NCBI GenBank assembly: GCA_947488485.1
Contig: CANKZO010000145.1
Coordinates: forward strand, 1-5,930
Direction: 5' to 3'
Source: Opitutia bacterium
GTDB lineage: Bacteria; Verrucomicrobiota; Verrucomicrobiae; Opitutales; UBA953
Length of the DNA stretch: 5,930 nucleotides
In this document: piece after piece, positions 1 through 5,748 of the stretch
Numbering within the stretch: position 1 is the first letter of the stretch
Layout: each line of letters begins with the position of its first letter
Program-made: the position numbers and the translations under genes
Notes under the pieces: generated by a model
Database searches by the model: none
What the model saw: the letters and a program-made list of their open reading frames with translations, nothing else
What the model was told of the DNA's origin: nothing

Positions 1-1
1 G

Positions 2-241
2 AACAACACTCAGGACTCCGCCAATCGTTTCGCCACCCAGACCGTCGAAATCAAGGTGCGCAATCGCAAGAAGGAGCCCGTTGAGATCCGTGTGATCGAG
101 CACGCCAACCTCAGCGGCAACTGGACGTTGACCGCCCAGAGCCAGCCGCATGAGAAGAAGGATGCTACCACCTTCGAATTCCTCATCCCCCTCAAGCCCG
201 ACGAAGAGAAGGTTATCACGTATACAATCCGCTATACCTTC
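2..241 (+). repeat. Paralogous direct repeat, copy A (3' end of first DUF4139 gene)
   Basis: This segment matches 1437-1676 at an offset of 1435 bases, 197 of 240 positions by manual count. The longest identical run is 35 bases (131-165 against 1566-1600). About 35 codons differ, 14 of them changing the amino acid. The offset equals one gene plus one spacer (1392 + 43 bases), as expected for a tandem gene duplication. Confidence 0.85.
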
Positions 242-244
242 TGA
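2..244 (+). CDS. DUF4139 domain protein, C-terminal fragment (upstream tandem paralog)
   Basis: Only the last 80 codons and the TGA stop are in the window; the gene begins before base 1. The fragment covers the C-terminal part of a DUF4139 (PF13598) protein, recognisable from the NRKKEPVEI segment, the GNWTL segment, the DEEKVITYTIRYT end and its close match to the complete copy downstream. Aligned without gaps to residues 384-463 of that copy, 66 of 80 residues are identical; at DNA level 197 of 240 bases match. The reading frame is open from base 2. A GTG at 56 could start a short ORF, but homology runs through and upstream of it, so it is an internal valine codon. The biochemical function of DUF4139 proteins is not established; the family is rich in beta strands and the complete neighbour is exported, so this one probably is too. 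It ends in ...RYTF where the second copy ends in ...RYTW. Confidence 0.9.
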   Translation, partial: NNTQDSANRFATQTVEIKVRNRKKEPVEIRVIEHANLSGNWTLTAQSQPHEKKDATTFEFLIPLKPDEEKVITYTIRYTF

Positions 245-287
245 AGACTTTACCATTCCACACCCCCAGAATCCTCCTTTTTTCTTC
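245..287 (+). other. 43-base pyrimidine-rich spacer between the DUF4139 paralogs
   Basis: This is the only sequence between the TGA of the first paralog and the ATG of the second. It has no AGGAG-like ribosome binding site: the 20 bases before the ATG are almost all C and T, with a run of six T. No convincing -35/-10 pair or hairpin is visible. The two genes are probably co-transcribed, and the second is probably initiated without Shine-Dalgarno pairing, perhaps through an unstructured leader or by re-initiation from the first gene. Confidence 0.5.
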
Positions 288-1679
288 ATGAAACTCTCCG
301 CGCTCCTCCTGCTGGCAGCCGCCTCTATCTCCTACGCCGCCGACCCGGCCCTCACGATCTACAACGGCGGCTTCGCCGTGGTGCGTGAGACGCTCCCGAT
401 TGATCTTAAGTCCGGCATTAACCAGGTCTCCTTTGCGGGTGCTACCGCGAAGGTCGAGGCCGACTCCGTCATCCTCCGTGATGTCGCGGGTAAGGCTGAA
501 TTCCAGATTCTCGAGCAGTCCTATCGCAACGATCCGGTCTCGCAGGTGATGCTGCTTTCGCTCTTCGAGGGCAAGACCCTTGAATTCGTCCGTCTCGAGA
601 CCAACAAGCCCGACCGTATCGTAACTGGTAAGGTCGTACGCAGCGGCTTCGTCCCCGGCGGGAATTTCGTCGAGCCCATTATCGAGGTCGACGGCAAGCT
701 GCAGTTTTCCCTGCCAGGCAGCCCGCTATTCCCTTCGCTCGGTAACGATAACGTCCTCAAGCCGACCCTGAATTGGAGGCTCAACTCCGCGTCTTCCGGT
801 AAGATCGACGCTGAGGTCGCGTACCTGAGCAACGGGTTCACCTGGGAGGCCAGCTATAATCTCGTCGCCACTGATAAGAGCGACCTCCTGGACGTCGTAG
901 GCTGGGTGACGATGAACAACCAGAGTGGGATGACGTTCACCGACGCCAAGATTAAACTCATGGCCGGCGATGTGAATCGTGCGCAACCGGAATATTCCCG
1001 CGGACCCCGTGCCATGGTGGCTGATGCCATGGCCTTCAGCGCCGCCAAGGCCGTGACCGAGAAATCCTTCGACGAATTCCACCTCTACACTTTAGGTAAT
1101 CCCGCGACCTTGCGCGACAAGGAGACCAAGCAGGTCGAGTTCGTGCGCGCGTCGGGCGTGAAGGCTGAGCGTCTCTATGTCTTTGATGGTGCCGACCAGA
1201 ACCGCGAGGGCTCCGATTCGCCCGGTAAGGTGCAAGTCTACCGCGAGTTCAAGAACTCCGAGGTCAATAAGCTCGGTATGGCCCTGCCGAAGGGTAAGGT
1301 CCGCTTCTACACCCAGGACGGCGACCGCCAGCTCGAGTTTGTCGGCGAGAACCGCATCGACCACACGCCGAAGGACGAAGTCATCCGCGTGCTCACGGGT
1401 AACAGCTTCGACCTGGTTGGCGAGCATCGCATGACGAACAATACCGAGGACGGTGCCAATCGCTTGGCTACGCAGAGCTTCGAGATCAAGGTGCGTAATC
1501 GCAAGAAGGAGCCCGTCGAGATCCACGTGGTCGAGCATGCGGCCCGCGGCGGTAACTGGACGCTCACCGCCCAGAGCCAGCCGCATGAGAAGAAGGATGC
1601 CTCTACCTTCGAGTTCCGCGTTCCTCTCAAGCCTGACGAAGAGAAGGTGATTACTTACACCATCCGCTATACCTGGTAA
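288..1679 (+). CDS. Exported DUF4139 domain-containing protein (463 aa)
   Basis: The function is unknown. The protein is a secreted or periplasmic DUF4139 (PF13598) member. Residues 1-18 form a classical Sec signal peptide (MKLSALLLL, then AAASISYAA), with cleavage likely after residue 17 or 18. Family features follow in the expected order: an N-terminal strand YNGGFAVVRETL (25-36), LEQSYRNDPVS (75-85), an AYLSNGFTWEASYNLV region (178-193), DVVGWVTMNNQSG...AGDVNR (202-231), FHLYTLGNPATLRDKETKQVEF (264-285), and a C-terminal NRKKEP...NWTL...VITYTIRYTW end. The length is usual for the family. The start at 288 is chosen because the signal peptide begins there; the frame is open back to 150, but that part overlaps the previous gene's end in another frame and looks non-coding. 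TAA is followed directly by an in-frame TGA (1680-1682). It is the second of two tandem paralogs. No catalytic motif is evident, so a structural or binding role is possible. Confidence 0.9.
   Translation: MKLSALLLLAAASISYAADPALTIYNGGFAVVRETLPIDLKSGINQVSFAGATAKVEADSVILRDVAGKAEFQILEQSYRNDPVSQVMLLSLFEGKTLEFVRLETNKPDRIVTGKVVRSGFVPGGNFVEPIIEVDGKLQFSLPGSPLFPSLGNDNVLKPTLNWRLNSASSGKIDAEVAYLSNGFTWEASYNLVATDKSDLLDVVGWVTMNNQSGMTFTDAKIKLMAGDVNRAQPEYSRGPRAMVADAMAFSAAKAVTEKSFDEFHLYTLGNPATLRDKETKQVEFVRASGVKAERLYVFDGADQNREGSDSPGKVQVYREFKNSEVNKLGMALPKGKVRFYTQDGDRQLEFVGENRIDHTPKDEVIRVLTGNSFDLVGEHRMTNNTEDGANRLATQSFEIKVRNRKKEPVEIHVVEHAARGGNWTLTAQSQPHEKKDASTFEFRVPLKPDEEKVITYTIRYTW
1437..1676 (+). repeat. Paralogous direct repeat, copy B (3' end of second DUF4139 gene)
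   Basis: This is the partner of 2-241. Similarity covers the whole 80-codon stretch visible for copy A and stops at the stop codons: the flank after copy A (AGACTTTACC) and after copy B (TGAGGTAGGG) do not match. The duplication as seen is therefore coding-only on its right side. Confidence 0.85.
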
Positions 1680-1680
1680 T

Positions 1681-1716
1681 GAGGTAGGGTCGTGACGCGG
1701 TCCCGCGGCCTACCTT
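1681..1716. terminator. Possible bidirectional terminator hairpin between convergent genes
   Basis: AGGTAGG (1682-1688) is the exact reverse complement of CCTACCT (1709-1715), extended by a G-T pair (1681/1716). The 20-base interior is GC-rich and contains a further CGCGG/CCGCG inverted pair (1696-1700 and 1703-1707). The hairpin lies just after the DUF4139 stop, and its right arm covers the stop codon of the opposing kinase gene (1710-1712). This is a sensible position for ending both transcripts. Neither side carries a clear run of T, so a canonical intrinsic terminator is not proven. Confidence 0.4.
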
Positions 1717-2597
1717 CGAAACTCCGGCAACAATTCAGGCGTCGCTCCCGCTTTCGTGCAGACGAAGGCGGCGACGTCGACGGCGCGCTGATGAACGAGG
1801 GAAAGGTCTTCGCCGCGGAGTAGGCCGATGGCCAAGGCTGCGGTGAAGGAATCTCCGGCGCCGACGGTATCCACGACGGCGACCTTCGGGGCGGTCTTTT
1901 CGTCGTATTGTCCCTTATGCCAGACGAGCGAGCCGGCGGCTCCTCGGGTGAGTGCGACGGTGTGCAGGTCGAAGCGCTGGGCGACGGCGAGGACGAAGGC
2001 TTTCTCGTCTTTGGGCAGTCCGAGCAGGTCGGCGACCACGGGGACTTCGTCGTTGTTCAGTTTGAAGACATTGGCGAACCCGAGGGAGGATTCGATGACC
2101 TCGCGGGAGTAGAAGTTCTGACGTAGGTTGACGTCGAAGATACGCAGGCAGTCGGCGGAGGTGTTCTCAAGGAACTCGCGGACGGTGCGTCGGCTTTCCG
2201 GGGCGCGTTGCGCGAGGGAGCCGAAACACACGGCTTGGCATTTCTTGGCCAGCAGAGCCAGCGACGCATTCCAAGCGATGTAATCCCAGGCGGGGTCGGC
2301 GGCGAAGACGTAGCTCGCCTGCTTGGCCGCATCGAGGGTCACCGTGACCGTCCCGGTCGGGTGTTCGTTGCGCTGAAGCAGGAGCGTGTGGACGTTCTTC
2401 GAAGAAAGTGAGGCAAGGGCATCATCGCCGAGCTTATCACGGCCGACCGCGCTGACGACCCACGCGTCCCCACCTAGGCCCGCGGCATGGCAGGCGAAGT
2501 TCGCCGGCGCCCCGCCGAAGTGGGCCGCATCCGGAAAGACGTCCCACAGCACTTCGCCGAGGCCGACGAGGTTAGGGCGGACGATTTCCGGATTCAT
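1710..2597 (-). CDS. PfkB-family carbohydrate kinase, fructokinase-like (295 aa)
   Basis: A cytoplasmic ribokinase/PfkB-superfamily enzyme that transfers phosphate from ATP to a sugar or sugar-acid hydroxyl. It has an N-terminal GLGEVLWDVF strand (12-21), the substrate-site motif GGAPANFA (28-35), a VGRDKLGDDAL segment (51-61), FDVNLRQ (154-160), KLNNDEV (179-185), TRGAAGS (217-223) and the second PfkB signature DTVGAGDSF (243-251), in which GAGD forms the anion hole and D249 is the expected catalytic base. The length is normal and no key residue is missing. The motifs most resemble bacterial fructokinases, but substrate cannot be read from sequence; 2-keto-3-deoxygluconate or another keto-sugar is possible given the operon. 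The ATG lies one base after the TGA of the lipoprotein gene and has no Shine-Dalgarno sequence, which points to translational coupling. It is the last gene of the operon and ends in TAG. Confidence 0.93.
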   Translation of the reverse strand: MNPEIVRPNLVGLGEVLWDVFPDAAHFGGAPANFACHAAGLGGDAWVVSAVGRDKLGDDALASLSSKNVHTLLLQRNEHPTGTVTVTLDAAKQASYVFAADPAWDYIAWNASLALLAKKCQAVCFGSLAQRAPESRRTVREFLENTSADCLRIFDVNLRQNFYSREVIESSLGFANVFKLNNDEVPVVADLLGLPKDEKAFVLAVAQRFDLHTVALTRGAAGSLVWHKGQYDEKTAPKVAVVDTVGAGDSFTAALAIGLLRGEDLSLVHQRAVDVAAFVCTKAGATPELLPEFRR

Positions 2598-2598
2598 G

Positions 2599-4233
2599 TC
2601 AGGGAGTCAGTCCGGTGTTGCCCGAGATGTCGACGTCGGAGCATCCCTTGGCGACCGGGATATTCCGGGCCGGACCTTCGAAGCGGTTGCCTTGGATGAC
2701 AATCTGTGAGCCGCCAGGCATGAAGGTCATGGCATGCTTCGCGTTCGGACCGCTGATGAAGCGATTGCCCTTGAGGGTGACGTTCCCATAGGTGCCGCCG
2801 ACTTCGTAGGTCGTGAAATACATCTCGGCGTATTCCTCATAGTCGCCGGTCACGAAGCTGCGACGCCCGCGCTTAGGGTCGGCTTCGCACTTGGTCGTGT
2901 TTCGTTCGAAGACGTTATCGACCATCGTCAGGTTGCGGGGCTGATTGATCCAAGAGCCGCGGCCGCCGTTGCGGAAGGTGTTGCCGCGTACGGTGACGTC
3001 CGTGCAGGACTTCTCGATGCTAACCACGCGGGAGCCGTTGGTCCCGTCGACGAAGTTATCCGTGATCAGCGCGTCTTGGCAGAACTCAGCGAGGAAGAAG
3101 GCGCCCATGCGGGAGCCCGTGATGCGATTGCGGTCGAAGACGATGCGGCGGCTCTTTTGGATGTGCATCGTGTCGCCCAGGGCGCTCAGGGTGTTGCCGC
3201 GGACTTCCACGTCCTCGCAGCCGACAAGGTCGAGTGCGCCCTTGCCTGGGCCGGCCCCGTTCGGTGAGTAGAGCGCCAGGTGGGCGAAGAAGAGCGGGGT
3301 GATGAGTTTAGTCTTCGGTCCGGCAGAGGTCTGGAAGCGGATGGGGGCGCCCAAGGGCTTGTCGGCGATGCGGACGTAGGTCGGGGTGCTTTCGACGACG
3401 AAATACTGGCGGCCGCGGACGAGGTTGGAGGGGAGGGTGTCGCCGAAGAAGCAGAGGGAGTCGTAACCGCGGGCGACTTCGAGTCCCTCGCGAAGCTTGG
3501 ATACCGGCAGCGGCTTGGTGTTGGCGAAGAAGACGCGGTCATCGCCGGCTTCCATGCGTACGTCGTGTTTTACCAAGTCGTTCCGGAAGTATTTCCGCGC
3601 ATGGGCGTGTTCGGTCGGTCCGTATTCTTCTGGCCAGACTGTGATCTGCCATAGGTAGCCGTAATCCCACATGTATTTTCCAGTGCGCTCCAGCCGGCAG
3701 TCCGTGACGTGGACGCCTTTCGCATAGGTTAGAACTTCCTTCTCCGTGCCTTTCTTTTCAGCACCCAAGACCGTGATGGCGGCGCCGGCGAGGTCATCTG
3801 ACTCGATCCCGTCGAAGCGGAGGTTCTCGGTCCGGCCGCCGACGGACGTCGTGATCAGGATGCCGCGGGTGTTCACGTTCGGTTCCCAAGTGTTGTCGGA
3901 GCGGGACTGATCGAAGACGTGGCCGACAAAGTGGCCGCCTTTCCAGGTGAGGTTGCGGATGTTTTCGCCCTGGAAGACCACCGCCCGGGCCTTGTCGCCC
4001 ATGCGCTCGGGCAGTCGGAAGTTGGCGCCGTAGGCGATGACCGTCAGGTCGGACTTCAGCGGAATCGGTACTGCGCCGTCCACGGCGTATTCGCCGGGCG
4101 GGATGACGAGCGTATCCCCCGGCTTGGCCGTCTCGAAGGCGCGGCGCAGGGAGGCGACGTCAACGGAGGGACCGACGCAACCGCTGAGCCAGGTGACGGC
4201 TAGCGCGACAAGGCCTAGGATGCGGGAGGACAT
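2599..4233 (-). CDS. Beta-helix lipoprotein, pectate-lyase-like fold (544 aa)
   Basis: An exported, lipid-anchored right-handed parallel beta-helix protein, plausibly a polysaccharide lyase, hydrolase or binding protein. Residues 1-19 form a lipoprotein signal ending in LSGC, with C19 as the lipidated residue. FETAKPGDTLVIPPGEY (33-49) is the classical entry motif of secreted beta-helix enzymes. Several short rungs follow: LRFDGI (138-143), VHVTDCRLERTG (174-185), VEVRGNTLS (342-350), IVFDRNRITG (364-373), ALITDNFVDG (388-397), VTVRGNTFRN (413-422), LTMVDNVFERN (435-445), VTLKGNRFISG (485-495), IVIQGNRFEG (511-520) and VDISGNT (534-540). These fit the PbH1 pattern with repeated GN/DN turns. 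Residues about 225-312 interrupt the helix with a non-repeat beta-rich insert. No catalytic residues can be assigned. The ATG overlaps the stop of the preceding Tat-protein gene (TGATG) and has a good Shine-Dalgarno at 4243-4248, the clearest in the operon. It could instead be a non-catalytic surface protein. Confidence 0.88.
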   Translation of the reverse strand: MSSRILGLVALAVTWLSGCVGPSVDVASLRRAFETAKPGDTLVIPPGEYAVDGAVPIPLKSDLTVIAYGANFRLPERMGDKARAVVFQGENIRNLTWKGGHFVGHVFDQSRSDNTWEPNVNTRGILITTSVGGRTENLRFDGIESDDLAGAAITVLGAEKKGTEKEVLTYAKGVHVTDCRLERTGKYMWDYGYLWQITVWPEEYGPTEHAHARKYFRNDLVKHDVRMEAGDDRVFFANTKPLPVSKLREGLEVARGYDSLCFFGDTLPSNLVRGRQYFVVESTPTYVRIADKPLGAPIRFQTSAGPKTKLITPLFFAHLALYSPNGAGPGKGALDLVGCEDVEVRGNTLSALGDTMHIQKSRRIVFDRNRITGSRMGAFFLAEFCQDALITDNFVDGTNGSRVVSIEKSCTDVTVRGNTFRNGGRGSWINQPRNLTMVDNVFERNTTKCEADPKRGRRSFVTGDYEEYAEMYFTTYEVGGTYGNVTLKGNRFISGPNAKHAMTFMPGGSQIVIQGNRFEGPARNIPVAKGCSDVDISGNTGLTP

Positions 4234-4451
4234 CAGGATGGTTCTCCTGGCTTGTTGTCAGGCTCATCGGCGAAGGTCGGATAGTTGTTCTCCGGTACGA
4301 AGGTGTCGGCGGCCTTGGGCACGCTGACGGCTTCCTTGGCTTCTGCGAGGCGGGGAACTACGGCGAGTCCGAGCGCACCGAGGAAGACCCCGCGGAGAGC
4401 GTCGCGACGGCTGATGCCGGCGGGGTGGCTGCGATTGGGATTATCAGGCAT
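4233..4451 (-). CDS. Small twin-arginine-signal protein (72 aa), function unknown
   Basis: No family is recognised. Residues 14-20 read SRRDALR, a good twin-arginine motif (S-R-R-x-x-L-R). A hydrophobic stretch (21-32, GVFLGALGLAVV) follows, then an AEA site (36-38) for signal peptidase. The predicted mature part is only 34 residues, acidic and proline-rich (7 D/E, 3 K, 6 P), with no cysteine, and ends ...NKPGEPS. The ATG at 4451 gives the normal Tat n-region; the frame is open upstream to 4556, but that extension lies inside the oxidoreductase gene and would put about 50 residues before the RR. The start overlaps the oxidoreductase end by 8 bases (ATGCCTGA) and the stop overlaps the lipoprotein start by 1 base (TGATG), so the gene is embedded in the operon. 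It could be an export partner of a neighbour, a small periplasmic protein, or the leftover leader of a larger gene. Confidence 0.7.
   Translation of the reverse strand: MPDNPNRSHPAGISRRDALRGVFLGALGLAVVPRLAEAKEAVSVPKAADTFVPENNYPTFADEPDNKPGEPS
4243..4248 (-). promoter_or_regulatory. Ribosome binding site AGGAGA for the beta-helix lipoprotein gene
   Basis: On the minus strand AGGAGA lies 9 bases before the ATG at 4233-4231, inside the last codons of the Tat-protein gene. It supports this start codon. It is the only good Shine-Dalgarno among the six start codons visible in the window, so the lipoprotein may be translated more independently than its neighbours. Confidence 0.7.
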
Positions 4452-5739
4452 CGGTGAAGGGGCCGGCATCGCGGCGGGAAAGGATTTCACGGATCTTACG
4501 GCCGTCGAGCGTGGCGACTTCTGCTTTGGTCTCGCAGGCGAGTGCAGCGGCGACACCGGCGGCTTCGCCGAGGGCCATGGCTGTCACGGTCACGCGGGAG
4601 GAGGCCGAAGCCACATGGGTCGCGCTATGGCAGCGTCCGGCGACGAGTAGGTTGCCGACCTTCTGCGGGACCAAGGTGCGGTAAGAGATGTCGTACGGCT
4701 TGGGCTGGAATCCGGAACCAGCGAAGGGCTTGTCGGTGGTCGTCTTGCGCGGATGGATGTCCAGGAACCAGCAACCCGTAGCGATCGCGTCATCGTGGCG
4801 ACGGGTCGTCTGCAGGTCTTCGACCGTCAAGCGTTCGACGCCAATGATGCGGCGCGTGTCGCGGATGCCGATGTAAGGCCCGGTCGAGATTAGGTAGCTG
4901 TCCTTGAAGGCCGGCACCTTTTCCTTCCATTCGCGGAAGATCGTCCAGGCGTCCTGGCGGCCTTGCATCTCGCAGCGAGTGAGGTCGGCGGCGTCGGTCG
5001 CGTCGCCGGCGATGCGGGTGGCGTGGATGTAGGCTTCGTTCTTCGCGAAGGCGAAGATCAGTCCAGGACCGTAGAACTCAGGTAGCTTGCCGGCCTTATG
5101 GGCGTCGACGAGGGCCTGCTTGGCGGCCGGAGCCATTTCCTTGTTCGGGGTGACGTTGCCGATGCGGAAGTGCATCGTCAGCGGCATCATCTCCGGGTTC
5201 TTTTCCGAAGGCGCACCGGCCCAGTGCGCGACATCGGCGTCGCCGGTCGAGTCGATCACCTGGCGGGCCTCGATCCGGACGAGGCCGTCCTTGTTCGCGA
5301 CGATGACGGCGGTGATGAGTCCGCCCTTGGTCTCGACGTCACAGACGAGCGAATGGTAAAGGACGCTCAGGTGCTCGGAGTGGCGGCGGATGAGGCCATC
5401 CATGAGCAGTTTGAACTCGTCGGTGTTGGGAATAGTGACCGTGGCCCAATACTTGGAGATCAGTTGCGCCGGCAGGTCGTCGATGCGCTTGGCGTCGGGC
5501 TTGGCGAGGCCGAGTTCGCGGAGGAACTCCAGCGCGATACCGCGGACGACGAAGCGTCCGGTCGGTTTGTCGATCAGGCCGTCGAAGTACGGTAGCCCGA
5601 CTGCGGTGATGATACCGCCGGCGAAGCCGGCCCGCTCGATGAGGAGTGTCTTCACCCCGGAGCGAGCGGAGGCGAGGGCGGCCGCGGAGCCGGCGCAGCC
5701 GCCTCCGCAGACCAATACGTCAGTTTTGATGGTCTTCAT
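4444..5739 (-). CDS. FAD-dependent oxidoreductase, PF12831-type (431 aa)
   Basis: A flavoprotein with the fold of the succinate dehydrogenase/fumarate reductase flavoprotein group; the substrates of this family are mostly unknown, and sugar or polyol derivatives fit the context. The FAD-binding beta-alpha-beta unit is near the N-terminus: DVLVCGGGCAGSAAALASARSG (7-28), followed by the ribose-binding acid E35 and AGFAGG (37-42). DSTGDADVA (163-171) is the second dinucleotide-binding motif, GIRDTRRIIG (291-300) matches the family's RE/D-x-RR segment, and LLVAGRCHSATHVASASSRV (364-383) with ALGEAAGVAAALA (389-401) is the C-terminal FAD-binding region. The length is normal and no key motif is missing. 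No signal peptide is present, so it is cytoplasmic unless exported with a partner. The ATG at 5739 is preferred to a TTG two codons upstream because the sequence TMKTIKTDVLV aligns better without it. It starts 9 bases after the isomerase gene, without a Shine-Dalgarno. Confidence 0.93.
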   Translation of the reverse strand: MKTIKTDVLVCGGGCAGSAAALASARSGVKTLLIERAGFAGGIITAVGLPYFDGLIDKPTGRFVVRGIALEFLRELGLAKPDAKRIDDLPAQLISKYWATVTIPNTDEFKLLMDGLIRRHSEHLSVLYHSLVCDVETKGGLITAVIVANKDGLVRIEARQVIDSTGDADVAHWAGAPSEKNPEMMPLTMHFRIGNVTPNKEMAPAAKQALVDAHKAGKLPEFYGPGLIFAFAKNEAYIHATRIAGDATDAADLTRCEMQGRQDAWTIFREWKEKVPAFKDSYLISTGPYIGIRDTRRIIGVERLTVEDLQTTRRHDDAIATGCWFLDIHPRKTTTDKPFAGSGFQPKPYDISYRTLVPQKVGNLLVAGRCHSATHVASASSRVTVTAMALGEAAGVAAALACETKAEVATLDGRKIREILSRRDAGPFTDA

Positions 5740-5748
5740 GGTCAAAGT

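Noticed and set aside
150..287. In-frame 5' extension of the second DUF4139 gene back to an ATG at 150
   Set aside because: It would place 46 serine- and proline-rich residues before a clear signal peptide and overlap the preceding gene in another frame; the ATG at 288 begins the signal peptide directly.
245..287. Promoter for the second DUF4139 gene in the spacer
   Set aside because: No plausible -35/-10 pair fits in 43 bases; co-transcription with the first paralog is simpler.
1092..1586. 164-codon - strand ORF opposite the DUF4139 gene
   Set aside because: It is an antisense shadow: the + strand frame carries conserved family motifs throughout this interval.
2734..3267. 177-codon + strand ORF opposite the beta-helix lipoprotein gene
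   Set aside because: It has a composition typical of an antisense shadow of a GC-rich gene and no recognisable domain; the minus-strand frame has a clear signal peptide and repeat motifs.
4452..4556. Upstream extension of the small Tat protein to 4556
   Set aside because: It would add 35 residues with no export features, entirely inside the oxidoreductase coding sequence, and move the twin-arginine motif about 50 residues from the N-terminus, atypically far.
5098..5595. 165-codon + strand ORF opposite the FAD oxidoreductase gene
   Set aside because: It is antisense to a gene with all expected flavoprotein motifs; its product is a low-complexity mix of D, E, G, R and V without a family pattern.
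5740..5745. TTG start two codons upstream for the oxidoreductase
   Set aside because: The ATG at 5739 is a stronger codon, and the protein needs only a few residues before the FAD-binding strand; neither start has a Shine-Dalgarno to favour the TTG.
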